A DNA stretch of 64,000 nt from Sulfurimonas sp. (GTDB lineage: Bacteria > Campylobacterota > Campylobacteria > Campylobacterales > Sulfurimonadaceae). Location: contig JAMORO010000061.1 in NCBI GenBank assembly GCA_027063505.1, forward strand, positions 16,677 through 80,676, read 5' to 3'. Shown piece by piece: positions 34,119 to 43,417 of the stretch (its first letter is position 1; the number at the start of each line of letters is the position of its first letter). The position numbers and the translations under genes were made by a program. The notes below the pieces were generated by a model that saw only the letters and a list, made by a program, of their open reading frames with translations, ran no database searches and was not told the DNA's origin.

Positions 34119-36503
34119 CTAATTATTTATTTTATACTCATTTAGGAACTTAATAAAATCCTCTTTATTTATAGGTTTTGAATAGTAGTAACCTTGGAGT
34201 GTATCACACTGCATCTCTTTAAGCATCTCTCCATGCTCTTTTGTCTCTACTCCCTCTGCAACAGTAGTCATTCCAAGAGAGTGAGACATAGATATGATAG
34301 TTTGAGCAATAATTCTATCCTCCTCATCATCAACAATACCCATTACAAATGATTTATCAATTTTAAGTGTATTGATAGGAAATTTTTTAAGATATGCAAG
34401 GGATGAGTGTCCTGTTCCAAAATCATCTATAGCGATAGAAACACCAATATCTCTTAGCTCATTGAGAATTCTAAGTGTATTTGTCATATTTGACATTGAG
34501 ATACTCTCTGTAATCTCAAACTCTACTTGTTTAGAGTCAATATTATACTTATTAAGAGTAGATGTAATAAAGGGAACTAAATTTATATCTTGAAACTGTC
34601 TTGCAGAGAGGTTGATAGAGATCTTTAAATCTTTAAATCCTAAAGTATTAAGTTCTTTAATCGTTTTTATTGACTGTTCTGTTATGATATTTCCGAGTTC
34701 AACCATCAGTCCTGTACTCTCTGCCAAATAGATAAAATCATCAGGATAGACAATACCATGAGATGGATGATTCCATCGTACGAGTGCTTCAGCACCCATA
34801 ATTGTTTTTTTAACAGTATCTACTTTTGCTTGATAGTAGACTTCTATTTGAGAATCACTTTTAACTGCTTCAATAAGATCTTGTTCTAAATTGAGCTGTT
34901 TATCAATATAGTTTCCCATAGTATCAGAGTAGATTTTAAAGCGGTTTCTACCATCATTTTTTGCTTCATACATCGCAGTATCTGCATTCCGAATAAGTGT
35001 GTCACAATCTTTACCATGTTGCGGATATATAGCAACCCCAATACTTGATGTGAGGTAGAGTTGATGTGTACCGATATCATGTTTACTCTGAAGTGCTACT
35101 AAGATTTTTTCTGTTATGGTGTTAATATCTTGAGTATTCTGTACAGAGGGTAGTAGAACTACAAATTCATCACCACCAAGTCTTGAAATCGTATCAGATT
35201 CTCTGATATGCATTTTAAGAATATTTGAAACATAGATAAGTAGTTCATCGCCTACACCATGTCCAAGTGTATCATTTATAAGTTTAAAATGGTCAAGGTC
35301 TAAAAACAGAACACTAAGTTGATGCTCTTTCCTTTTAGCAACTTGAATTGCTTTTTTCATTCTATCTTTGAGAAGTGTACGGTTAGCTAAACCAGTAAGT
35401 GCATCAAAATAAGCGAGCTTTTCAATAGTTTTTTTGTTCTCAACATCTGTAGTGATATCCATACTAATTGCAATTATTTTAATAGGTCCATCTTTCTTTT
35501 TTCTTACTTGTCCTTTTGTCTGAATATAGAGTTTTTTTGAGTTATCAAGAATAATAGAATATTTAAGATCAAAATGTGAACCATGTTTAATCGCATACAT
35601 AATTGAGTTTTTTACTCGTAGGTAATCATCTTGGGAAATTATATTTAAAAAGTCTTTCCATGAAAATAGAGAGTTCATTTTTAATGATAAAATTCTATAA
35701 TACTCATCACTTAAAGTCATTTTTTTTGTAGTAAGATCAAATTCAATGCTCCCAACTTTTGCCATTCTTTGAGCTTTTTTTAAGTGTGCTTGGTTTAATA
35801 GTAGTTCTTGTGTAAGTATTTTTGATCTATCTAAAAATGAGATAATATTTTCTATCATAGTATTTGCTGATTTAGAGATAGAGGAGACTTCATCTCTATT
35901 TGTATAGGAGAGTGAAAGTTTTTTTGGATTATTTGGATCAAAATTTTTCAATGATTTATCTAAGTATGTAAGATTTTTTAAAGAGCTATAGAGAAAAAAG
36001 GATATAGCAAGAATAGCTAGTATAAAAAATATAATACTTGCTATAAACCAGAGTGCAAACTCATACATATAAGCATCATAAGTGGCTTTAGAGTAAACAA
36101 TAGTAAGTTTACCAATCTTCTTTTGTGTTATAGGGTCAAAGAGATATGTATGCTCTGTGAGTTCTCCTCTGTTTATATAATCATCAAGGTTAAGTTTATA
36201 GTTTGTATATTTTCTCTTTTTATTTGTTATAGTATCATCTACAATGAGTAGTAAAACATTTTGGTTTTTCAATGTTTCTGATGCAATTTCGTTTACTGCT
36301 TCATCAAAACCATAACTAAGGTTTAGTGCTATTTGAGGTGTAATAGTCGTAGCTATTAGTGCAACTTTATCTTGTTCTTGTTGTGTATATGCTGTAGAAA
36401 AAATATTTTTTACAACAAAACTAAAAAATAGAATAAAGACAATAGAAGAGAGAGTCAAGCTCAGTACTGTTCTCGTTGTTATTGAAGAGAAATTTATTTT
36501 CAT
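34119..36503 (-). CDS. Membrane GGDEF-EAL c-di-GMP protein with HAMP-like and PAS domains
   Basis: A 794-residue bifunctional-type c-di-GMP enzyme. Two membrane helices (about 12-33 and 147-170) flank a roughly 110-residue periplasmic sensor. A HAMP-like linker follows, then a PAS domain (about 250-345), a GGDEF domain with intact RLGGDEFVVLLP, and an EAL domain with EALVRWNHP, ISINLSARQ, FEITES, IDDFGTGHSSL, LKIDKSFV and the final AEGVE. All main catalytic residues are present, so both synthesis and breakdown of c-di-GMP are possible. It is third in a tight operon after a TonB receptor and a YfiR-like protein (gap 3 bases), which suggests that its periplasmic domain is controlled by the YfiR-like protein. 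Confidence 0.92.
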   Translation of the reverse strand: MKINFSSITTRTVLSLTLSSIVFILFFSFVVKNIFSTAYTQQEQDKVALIATTITPQIALNLSYGFDEAVNEIASETLKNQNVLLLIVDDTITNKKRKYTNYKLNLDDYINRGELTEHTYLFDPITQKKIGKLTIVYSKATYDAYMYEFALWFIASIIFFILAILAISFFLYSSLKNLTYLDKSLKNFDPNNPKKLSLSYTNRDEVSSISKSANTMIENIISFLDRSKILTQELLLNQAHLKKAQRMAKVGSIEFDLTTKKMTLSDEYYRILSLKMNSLFSWKDFLNIISQDDYLRVKNSIMYAIKHGSHFDLKYSIILDNSKKLYIQTKGQVRKKKDGPIKIIAISMDITTDVENKKTIEKLAYFDALTGLANRTLLKDRMKKAIQVAKRKEHQLSVLFLDLDHFKLINDTLGHGVGDELLIYVSNILKMHIRESDTISRLGGDEFVVLLPSVQNTQDINTITEKILVALQSKHDIGTHQLYLTSSIGVAIYPQHGKDCDTLIRNADTAMYEAKNDGRNRFKIYSDTMGNYIDKQLNLEQDLIEAVKSDSQIEVYYQAKVDTVKKTIMGAEALVRWNHPSHGIVYPDDFIYLAESTGLMVELGNIITEQSIKTIKELNTLGFKDLKISINLSARQFQDINLVPFITSTLNKYNIDSKQVEFEITESISMSNMTNTLRILNELRDIGVSIAIDDFGTGHSSLAYLKKFPINTLKIDKSFVMGIVDDEEDRIIAQTIISMSHSLGMTTVAEGVETKEHGEMLKEMQCDTLQGYYYSKPINKEDFIKFLNEYKINN

Positions 36504-36506
36504 AAG

Positions 36507-37106
36507 TTATGCACTATATACTTGAATAAAATTTGAGCTCTCTTTTTGAATAGTTTTTATGAGATTGTTCAAACTATATGTAAATATTTGAGATATTTGT
36601 ATAAGAACTGGTCTCATTTCTATGTCATTGAGTTTAATAGCTTCAAGGTTGAGAATAGGTCTTATCTTTTTCGCAACATTAAGTGAGATCATAACACCAT
36701 AATTTAAATCTTTTTTATTATAAGAAAAAGTAAGTGCATTGTTATTTTCTGCATGCTTTACACTGTTTTGAATTATTTTTTTTGATGTTGGAAACATATA
36801 AAATATATTTGCATCACTTTTTGATACTTCTCTGTATGGAACAAGTTTTGAGACTATTTTATAAGAGTTAATACCTTCTGGGTAACGGAATGCTATCTTG
36901 TCTTTTAGTGATTTAGCTGATTTATATTCACTATGTTCATAGAGTATGGCAATTGTAATTGTCTTGTTCTGTAGTTTTTTCTTAAAGTTATAATCCATTA
37001 AATATACTTTAGGTATGAGTGTAGCATGAATTTTTAAGAGTGAATCATTTATAGTTAATGCAAAAGATGAGCTTATAAGTAAAAGGAGTAAAAGTACTGT
37101 TTTCAT
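36507..37106 (-). CDS. Periplasmic YfiR-like (DUF4154-type) protein
   Basis: A 199-residue exported protein (signal peptide 1-16). It has a periplasmic alpha/beta fold with strands ITIAILYE, SYKIVSKLV and NIFYMFP, and a late GVMISLNVAKKIRPILNLEAIKL segment. These fit the YfiR family, whose Pseudomonas member is a periplasmic repressor of the membrane diguanylate cyclase YfiN. Similarity is weak and by pattern only. Support is mainly from context: it is squeezed between a TonB receptor (1-base gap) and a GGDEF-EAL protein (3-base gap). It may connect receptor state to c-di-GMP level. Confidence 0.65.
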   Translation of the reverse strand: MKTVLLLLLLISSSFALTINDSLLKIHATLIPKVYLMDYNFKKKLQNKTITIAILYEHSEYKSAKSLKDKIAFRYPEGINSYKIVSKLVPYREVSKSDANIFYMFPTSKKIIQNSVKHAENNNALTFSYNKKDLNYGVMISLNVAKKIRPILNLEAIKLNDIEMRPVLIQISQIFTYSLNNLIKTIQKESSNFIQVYSA

Positions 37107-37107
37107 C

Positions 37108-38934
37108 TTAAAACTCCCATCCTGCTTTTAGAAAAAGAGATCTACCACCATCATAAAAGTCATTATTAGTTGTACTTGTAGGCAGTGCATAGTATGTGCC
37201 TTTATCAAAGATGTCTTTTACAATCAAAGAGAGTGTAAGATCTTTGATCATGTATGTGAGTGTTCCATCAAGAAGTGTACTATCTGACATATCATCTCTT
37301 ATATCAGTATCACTACGTTTAGAGCTTGAAACATATTTTAAAAGTGTACTGATACTAATACCAGAGTTAAATTCATAGAGTGCAGAAGCACTAGTTAATA
37401 TGTTTGCAACATCTGGGATATTGTTATTATCATTATCTTTAGCATCTACATAGGAGCTAAGTAAATTAAGTTCTAAGTTTCTTAAAGGAGTATATATATA
37501 CTCAAGTTCAGCACCTTGAAATGTTCCAGTGCTATTTTGTACATATGTTCCATCTTTCGTAATCATATCGTTTAATGTAGTTTTATAAATATTTAAACGG
37601 AGTACATTTACAGGATCTTTTTTATATACAAATCCTAGTTCATAAGAGTTAGAAGTCTCTGCTTTTAACTCACTGTTTGAAGTGAGTTCTACCCAAGATG
37701 GTGCACGAAAAGCATTTGTATAGAGAGCTTTTAGTCGGAACTCTTTTGTTACTCGATATATCAAGCTTAAGGTAGGAGAAAATGCATCTCCAAAGTCTGA
37801 GTAGTTGTCATATCTTAGGCCTGCAGAGATATCTAAGTCTGGAGTAAGTGTATATTTGTCATTAAAATAGAAAGAGAAAGTATCTCTCTCTAAATCTGGA
37901 GCAGCAATTGTTGCTAATGTACTCTCTAGGACTTTTGCAAACTCAACTCTTGTTCCAAAAAGTAATTCATTATTTTTTATGATGTTTGATTTGAAATCGA
38001 CTTGTGCATAGTAGGCATTTTCACTGTATTTGGCATTTATTGTACCGGCAAGAGAGTGTCTTGTTTCAACATCTTGAGTATATTGTGAGTAACCTGTAAG
38101 TAGTTCAATATGGTTATCTTTTCCTAGTCTGTTTTTATATGATAGTTGTGCAAATATTGCTTCATTGATATTAGAGTATCTATTTTTATTTGTATCTGGA
38201 ATAGTAAAAATACCATAGGCATTACCTTGCTCCGACTGCTTCACTCTTGCGATAACTCCTAAATGTTCATCTTTTACATTTAATCCTACTGAGTAGTCAG
38301 TGAGGTCTCTATCTGTAGTTTCAATTGTTTTATCGCTATTCTGGTAGTAGCCATCGACAGAAACTTTTACATCGCCTACTAGAGTAGAGAGTATCGCCCC
38401 ACCACTATAGTTATCATATGTTCCTCCTGAGATAAAGAGGTTGTTTTTGTTGTCATCATTTGCACTTTTTGTAATGATGTTAACAACACCGCTTATTGCT
38501 CCACTTCCATATAAAACTGAGCCTGCACCCCGAATAACTTCTATGCGTTCTATTAATTCTATAGGAAAGTCTAAAAAATAGTAGATAGAGCCACGGTAAG
38601 TATTGTTAATAGTTACACCATCTAGCATAAGTTTGACTTCACCTTTTTGTGATACTCCACGAAAAACAACAACAAGAACACCACTTTTTTCTCGTTTAAG
38701 CTGTACTCCTGGAACTTGTGATAATGCTTCAAAGACATTAGTTATACCTAGCTTTTGAAGTTTTTCACTATGAAGGATGGTTACAAATGAAGGAGAGTCA
38801 TCAATATTCAGTTTTGTTTTTGTAGCTATTTCACTAACCTCGTCAAGGCTATCTAAAAAATCAGTTTCAAAATCAAGCTCACTATCTCCGAGTAGGAGAG
38901 ATACTAGTAGTGTAAAAAGTAAAATTTTTTTCAT
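37108..38934 (-). CDS. TonB-dependent outer-membrane receptor
   Basis: A 608-residue TonB-dependent receptor: signal peptide (1-16), plug domain (about 45-155, with DSPSFVTILHSEKLQKLG, VPGVQLKREKSG, MLDGVTINN, IEVIRGAGSVLYGSGAISGVVNIIT) and a 22-strand-type barrel ending in Phe (LFLKAGWEF). It is on the short side for the family and close to the BtuB/CirA type in plug sequence. The ligand is unknown: a siderophore, a cobalamin-like compound or a signal. An extended -10 and an AT-rich imperfect palindrome lie upstream, so metal-dependent repression is possible. The next genes suggest sensing as well as uptake. Confidence 0.92.
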   Translation of the reverse strand: MKKILLFTLLVSLLLGDSELDFETDFLDSLDEVSEIATKTKLNIDDSPSFVTILHSEKLQKLGITNVFEALSQVPGVQLKREKSGVLVVVFRGVSQKGEVKLMLDGVTINNTYRGSIYYFLDFPIELIERIEVIRGAGSVLYGSGAISGVVNIITKSANDDNKNNLFISGGTYDNYSGGAILSTLVGDVKVSVDGYYQNSDKTIETTDRDLTDYSVGLNVKDEHLGVIARVKQSEQGNAYGIFTIPDTNKNRYSNINEAIFAQLSYKNRLGKDNHIELLTGYSQYTQDVETRHSLAGTINAKYSENAYYAQVDFKSNIIKNNELLFGTRVEFAKVLESTLATIAAPDLERDTFSFYFNDKYTLTPDLDISAGLRYDNYSDFGDAFSPTLSLIYRVTKEFRLKALYTNAFRAPSWVELTSNSELKAETSNSYELGFVYKKDPVNVLRLNIYKTTLNDMITKDGTYVQNSTGTFQGAELEYIYTPLRNLELNLLSSYVDAKDNDNNNIPDVANILTSASALYEFNSGISISTLLKYVSSSKRSDTDIRDDMSDSTLLDGTLTYMIKDLTLSLIVKDIFDKGTYYALPTSTTNNDFYDGGRSLFLKAGWEF

Positions 38935-38946
38935 AAAACCCTCTGT

Positions 38947-38968
38947 ACTATTTATATAGATAAATACT
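38947..38968. promoter_or_regulatory. Imperfect palindrome in the TonB receptor leader
   Basis: ACTATTTAT-ATAG-ATAAATACT pairs at 8 of 9 positions. It sits between the -10 (38978-38986) and the ATG at 38934. An operator for Fur or another repressor is possible; the match to a classical Fur box is poor. Confidence 0.35.
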
Positions 38969-38977
38969 ATTACGAAT

Positions 38978-38986
38978 ATTATAGCA
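38978..38986 (-). promoter_or_regulatory. Extended -10 promoter of the TonB receptor operon
   Basis: TG-C-TATAAT on the minus strand, about 43 bases upstream of the receptor ATG. No clear -35. Confidence 0.6.
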
Positions 38987-39005
38987 TTTATTTATATAAA
39001 AGTTA

Positions 39006-40265
39006 CTATTTGATAGTTGTAAGTTTTATTTTATATCCAATACTAAAAACATTGACTATAAAATTACTAGGAAGTTTTTTTCTTAGTAGTTTTACTAAAG
39101 TTTTTACACTCTCTTTCTTATCTATATATTCACTTCCCCACAGTTGTAAGTATATCTTTTCATAAGTTGCTTGATAGTTGATGGAAGAGAAGAGAAGTGA
39201 TAAAAAAAGAAATTCATTTTTAGTAAGAACTATTTCTTGGTTTTTATGTAAAAGTTGAAGATGCTCTTTATGCCAAGAGAGTTCAGAATCTATATGAATG
39301 AGTATACTTTTTTCTTTCTGTTTCACCTTATGTAGTTTATTATTGTGGGCGAAAAAATAGTTGCTTTTTCCTAAATCTTTTGCATTGTACATTGCTATAT
39401 CTGCAAGGTTTAAAAGAGTAGCTTGATCTGTAGTATCATAAGGAAACTGACTAATTCCAATACTGCATGAAGGTTGAATAGTCCCAGTTTTACAGACAAT
39501 TAGTTCAGATGTAAAATTAATAATATTAGTAGCAATTTTTTCGATGTTACCTATAGATGAGTAGTTTTTTAAGAGTAGTAAGAACTCATCACCACTTCTT
39601 CTCGCTAATAAGTCATCTTTTGTAATTGCTTGAGAGATTTTATAGGTAATAGATTGGAGTACAAAATCTCCAATCTCATGGCCATAAGTGTCATTAATAC
39701 TCTTGAAATTATCTATATCTATGAAGAAAAGTACAAACTCTATACTCTCTTCTCTGGCCTGTTTTACAAATGTTGTCAACTCATTATCGAACATAAATTT
39801 ATTTGGGAGTTGTGTTAGTGGGTCAAAATGAGCTAAGTTATATAACTCTTCAATTCTATTTATTGTTTCCATATGCTGTTTTGCTTGCTCTTGGAGAGTA
39901 TGTGCGATAGCATGGAGTCTCTCAAAGAGTAGCGTGACATTTATAGGTTTTGGGATAAATCCAGCACTTCCCAAGTTAATAGAATTGAGGATGTTCTCTT
40001 TATCATCATGTGCTGACATTACAATAACAGGTTGTTCTTTTTTTATCTCTTTTATTTTAGCTGTGAGTTCTAAACCACAGAGGATAGGAAGATTTATATC
40101 TGTTATTACTATATCTGGTTTTTTTTCTTTATACATTTCTAAGCCCTCTTGTCCATTATAGGCTTGGTAGAGCTCTTTTACATCTTCTTCTAAAAGCATT
40201 TTTATCTGATCCTGTGCATCATAATCATCTTCTATAAAAAGGAGTGTATAGTTTTTAAGAGGCAT
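39006..40265 (-). CDS. Receiver-GGDEF-winged-helix fusion regulator
   Basis: A 419-residue protein with an unusual layout. The receiver (1-120) has phospho-Asp 56 (ITDINLPILCG) and Lys in FIPKPIN. A GGDEF domain (about 145-310) has signature RRSGDEFLLLL, that is SGDEF, a variant tolerated in some active cyclases. DIDNFKSINDTYGH is intact. The C-terminal domain (about 325-419) reads as an OmpR-type winged helix (VLTKNEFLFLSLLF, then KKESVKTLVKLLRKKL, ending SIGYKI). One chain would thus join phosphorylation, c-di-GMP synthesis and DNA binding. It is last in a six-gene overlapping operon and overlaps the MASE1 kinase by 11 bases. Confidence 0.85.
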   Translation of the reverse strand: MPLKNYTLLFIEDDYDAQDQIKMLLEEDVKELYQAYNGQEGLEMYKEKKPDIVITDINLPILCGLELTAKIKEIKKEQPVIVMSAHDDKENILNSINLGSAGFIPKPINVTLLFERLHAIAHTLQEQAKQHMETINRIEELYNLAHFDPLTQLPNKFMFDNELTTFVKQAREESIEFVLFFIDIDNFKSINDTYGHEIGDFVLQSITYKISQAITKDDLLARRSGDEFLLLLKNYSSIGNIEKIATNIINFTSELIVCKTGTIQPSCSIGISQFPYDTTDQATLLNLADIAMYNAKDLGKSNYFFAHNNKLHKVKQKEKSILIHIDSELSWHKEHLQLLHKNQEIVLTKNEFLFLSLLFSSINYQATYEKIYLQLWGSEYIDKKESVKTLVKLLRKKLPSNFIVNVFSIGYKIKLTTIK

Positions 40266-41883
40266 GAGTATACTCCTTGAGCATTATTTTAAATATGACA
40301 CCATCTGGAGTATTTAAAAAAGTAATTTCTCCATTTAGTTTATCAGTAATTATCATTTTTGTCATATATAGACCAAGTCCTGTTCCATTTTTACTTTTTT
40401 TTGTAGAAAAGTAGGGATCAAATATTTTATCGGCAATAGTCTCTGAAATCCCTCCTGCATTATCTTCAATAAAAATAATAATACTGTTTTTTTCTTTTTT
40501 TAGAGAGATCTGTATGAACTTCTCTTCTCTCTCTAACTCTAGTAAAGCATCTTTAGAATTGTTGATAATATTGAGTATAGCTTGTCCTAGTTCACTTGGG
40601 TAACCACTACTGTAGAACTGAGTATCTTCTAGAAAACTGAGTTTTATATTATTTGTAGCATAGATATTTTGAACTATATTTAAGACTCCATGAATAACTT
40701 CATTAATATTAATTTTTTCCTCTATCTTTTCTGACTTAAAAAAGTTTCTGAAATCATCAATAGTCTTTGACATATGAGTAATCTGTTTGTTCGAACTCTT
40801 TTGAAAATACTCTATAGCTTTATCATCTAGTTTCCCTTTCATATATTTTGAAACTAGAAGCTGATTTGCTAAAGAGAGGTTGTTTAGTGGCTGTCTCCAT
40901 TGGTGAGCTATCATCGCTATCATCTCACCCATCTGTGCTTGTCTTGACTGCTGGAGTAAAAAAAGTTGCTGCTCTCTATTTTTATTTACTTCATCAGTAA
41001 CTCTATTTTTAAGTGTTTGTATATTTCTTTTTCTCTCTTCAAAAAATATACCTATAATAAAAACCATAGATATATGAGCAAGAATAAAAAGGTTGTAGTT
41101 TATGATATCATCAATTGTATTTTTACTATGAAATACCCCAATACCAATGTATACAGAGTATGAAGAAACTAGTGCTAAAACAACACTCATAGTAGCCCCA
41201 TAGGTGAAGCCTTTATAGGTAACTATAAAAACTAAAACAGAGATAGAGATACTTAAAAGAAGCATGGCATTTGAAACAACAAGAACAACTTCTAAAAAGT
41301 AGATAAAAAGAGCAAAAATATATATGTATATAAAGTACTCTATTAAGTTGATTTTTTTTAAATTTTGAAAAAGTAGTAGTAAAAAAGGAGTGAAAAGGAG
41401 TTGTCCCATTATGTTTCCAAACCACCATGAAAAACTGGACTCTAAATACATATTATCTGATATTATACTACTTGAGAGTAGTAGTGCATTTGAAAAAGTA
41501 GCACTGATTAACTGTATAAATAGAATAATTCCAATAAGTCCAAAAATATCCCTAAATGCTTTAAGATTAATATCTAGTTTAAATTTTTGAAATAGGTAGT
41601 AACCAATAATTCCCTCACCTGAATTTATAGTAGCGATGCCAAATGAAGTAAGAAGGGGAATGTCAGTACTTACAGCTAGAAACAGTTGTCCTATAAAAAT
41701 ACCTGGCCAAACTCTTTTTCCAAAGAAAAGTATAAATCCTAATGCAATACCCTCAGAAGCAAAGATTCCGATGTTTACAATACTGTTTCCATGTAGAAAA
41801 AGTAAGCTGAGTTTACCAGTAATAAAATATAGTAGTGCAAGAGCCACTATAGGTATTAAAGTTGTTTTAGTTATGCTATTCAT
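40255..41883 (-). CDS. MASE1-type membrane histidine kinase with AHQWRQPL box
   Basis: A 542-residue kinase. The N-terminal half has about eight membrane helices with a MASE1-like pattern (EGIALGFILFFGKRVWPGIFIGQLF near 45-70). A short coiled coil leads to the phosphoacceptor helix MIAHQWRQPLNNL (near 330) and an HATPase with INNSKDALLEL, DNAGGISETI and GTGLGLYMT. MASE1 is a membrane sensor domain of unknown ligand found on kinases and c-di-GMP enzymes. It overlaps both neighbours (11 bases downstream, 8 upstream), so its synthesis is coupled to theirs. Confidence 0.9.
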   Translation of the reverse strand: MNSITKTTLIPIVALALLYFITGKLSLLFLHGNSIVNIGIFASEGIALGFILFFGKRVWPGIFIGQLFLAVSTDIPLLTSFGIATINSGEGIIGYYLFQKFKLDINLKAFRDIFGLIGIILFIQLISATFSNALLLSSSIISDNMYLESSFSWWFGNIMGQLLFTPFLLLLFQNLKKINLIEYFIYIYIFALFIYFLEVVLVVSNAMLLLSISISVLVFIVTYKGFTYGATMSVVLALVSSYSVYIGIGVFHSKNTIDDIINYNLFILAHISMVFIIGIFFEERKRNIQTLKNRVTDEVNKNREQQLFLLQQSRQAQMGEMIAMIAHQWRQPLNNLSLANQLLVSKYMKGKLDDKAIEYFQKSSNKQITHMSKTIDDFRNFFKSEKIEEKININEVIHGVLNIVQNIYATNNIKLSFLEDTQFYSSGYPSELGQAILNIINNSKDALLELEREEKFIQISLKKEKNSIIIFIEDNAGGISETIADKIFDPYFSTKKSKNGTGLGLYMTKMIITDKLNGEITFLNTPDGVIFKIMLKEYTHAS

Positions 41884-43417
41884 ATTCTATCTCATTGTTT
41901 TTTAGGATTATACTGAAAATTGCACCATTATTAGAATTGTTCATGTTAAGTTTTCCACTACAGTGCTCTTCAACGATAATTTTACTCATATAAAGACCAA
42001 GACCTGTTCCCTCTTTCTCTAGTTTTGTTGAGAAGTAGGGATCAAAAATTTTCTCCATAATATTTTCAGGAATTCCTCCTCCATTATCGCTGATATAGAG
42101 TGTGGTCGCATCAATTTTTAAAACTATTTTTGGTCTTTTAATATTTTTATGTACGAGTACATCTTCTGCATTTTTGAGAAGGTTAAGTACAACTTGTACA
42201 AGCTCATTTTCATATGAAAAAAACTGTGTAACTTCTTTCTTTTCTACAGCAAACTCTATTCCATTGGCTACTAATGAACTTTCTACGAGATTTAAAGACT
42301 TTTTTAAAATAATATCAAAATTCGTAACTTGCATCTCTTTTTCAGGTTTAAAAAAATCTCTAAAGTCGTTAATCGTAGCACTAAGATACTCGATATTTTC
42401 TGATATTTTGGCAGTAAGTTGTATAGATGTCTCAACACTCAGTTTGTTTCTTTTTATACGTTGGTTTATAACTGAACTTGCAGTTCCTATAACATTTAAA
42501 GGTTGTCTCCACTGGTGTGCTATCATTGCTATCATCTCACCCATCTGTGCTTGACGAGATTGTTGAAATATTATTTTGTCTTTTTCTCGACTCTTCTGCA
42601 CCTCATTAAAAACTAATTTTTCAAGATTGTTATTAAGAAAATTAAGTTCGTGATTCTTCTTTTGTAATAGTTTGTCTTTTTGAAAATAGTCTATCCATAA
42701 GTCAACCTTTAAAATAAACTCTTCAAAGACAAAAGGTTTTTTTAGAATATCATTAGCACCATTTTTAAGAACCTCTCTGATTATTTCTGGTGTAGTTGTA
42801 CCTGAAAGAACCATTATGGGTAGGTGTCTAAAGTTTATATTTTGGCGGATGATTTTAAGTACATCAAGTCCATGTATATCTGGAAGTTCCATATCGAGTA
42901 TAAGTAGGTTGTACTCTTTAGTTTTTAGCTGTTTTACACCTTTTTTTGCACTTAAAGCATAATCAACATTATAATTGCGAGGTTCGAGAATAGTTTTTAT
43001 CTGTTTACAGATAAAAGTTGAATCATCAATAATTAAAATATTTTCATTTTTAGCAGCTTCTAAGGAGTTGATAATTTTTACAATTTCAGAAATAGAGTAG
43101 AGAAGATTTGTATCTTTAATAATATAGTCAAGTATTCCATACTGAAATAGCTCTTCTCTTAAATCATTATCTTGAGTAGAAGTTAGAACAACTACCTTTG
43201 TAGTACAAAGAGATTGGATATTTGCTATAAGTTCAGAACCTTCTCCATCTGGGAGGTGTAAATCTAAAATGATGAGTTCATATTTATTTGATTTAAGGAA
43301 TAGTTTTGCTTCTGAGAGTCTGAATGCTTGTGAAACATTAAAGTCTAGTTTTTTTAATTCATTTTTTATAATGTTGTTAAGTGTTTTAGAATCTTCTATT
43401 ACAAGTATATTTGTCAT
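41876..43417 (-). CDS. Double-receiver histidine kinase with AHQWRQPL box
   Basis: A 513-residue soluble kinase. Receiver 1 (1-120) has phospho-Asp in IILDLHLPDGEG, but its lysine region reads YIIKDTNLL instead of KP, so it may signal atypically. Receiver 2 (about 125-245) is canonical (LLILDMELPDIHG, ILKKPFVF). A coiled coil joins to MIAHQWRQPLNVIGT and an HATPase (NAEDVLVHK, DNGGGI, GTGLGLYMS). Two inputs by phosphotransfer are possible. The start codon shares one base with the preceding gene's stop (TAATG), and the end overlaps the MASE1 kinase. Confidence 0.9.
   Translation of the reverse strand: MTNILVIEDSKTLNNIIKNELKKLDFNVSQAFRLSEAKLFLKSNKYELIILDLHLPDGEGSELIANIQSLCTTKVVVLTSTQDNDLREELFQYGILDYIIKDTNLLYSISEIVKIINSLEAAKNENILIIDDSTFICKQIKTILEPRNYNVDYALSAKKGVKQLKTKEYNLLILDMELPDIHGLDVLKIIRQNINFRHLPIMVLSGTTTPEIIREVLKNGANDILKKPFVFEEFILKVDLWIDYFQKDKLLQKKNHELNFLNNNLEKLVFNEVQKSREKDKIIFQQSRQAQMGEMIAMIAHQWRQPLNVIGTASSVINQRIKRNKLSVETSIQLTAKISENIEYLSATINDFRDFFKPEKEMQVTNFDIILKKSLNLVESSLVANGIEFAVEKKEVTQFFSYENELVQVVLNLLKNAEDVLVHKNIKRPKIVLKIDATTLYISDNGGGIPENIMEKIFDPYFSTKLEKEGTGLGLYMSKIIVEEHCSGKLNMNNSNNGAIFSIILKNNEIEYE

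Noticed and set aside
42102..42554. 150-codon open frame on the plus strand
   Set aside because: It mirrors the kinase core of 41876-43417; similar mirror frames occur opposite the other AHQWRQPL kinases.
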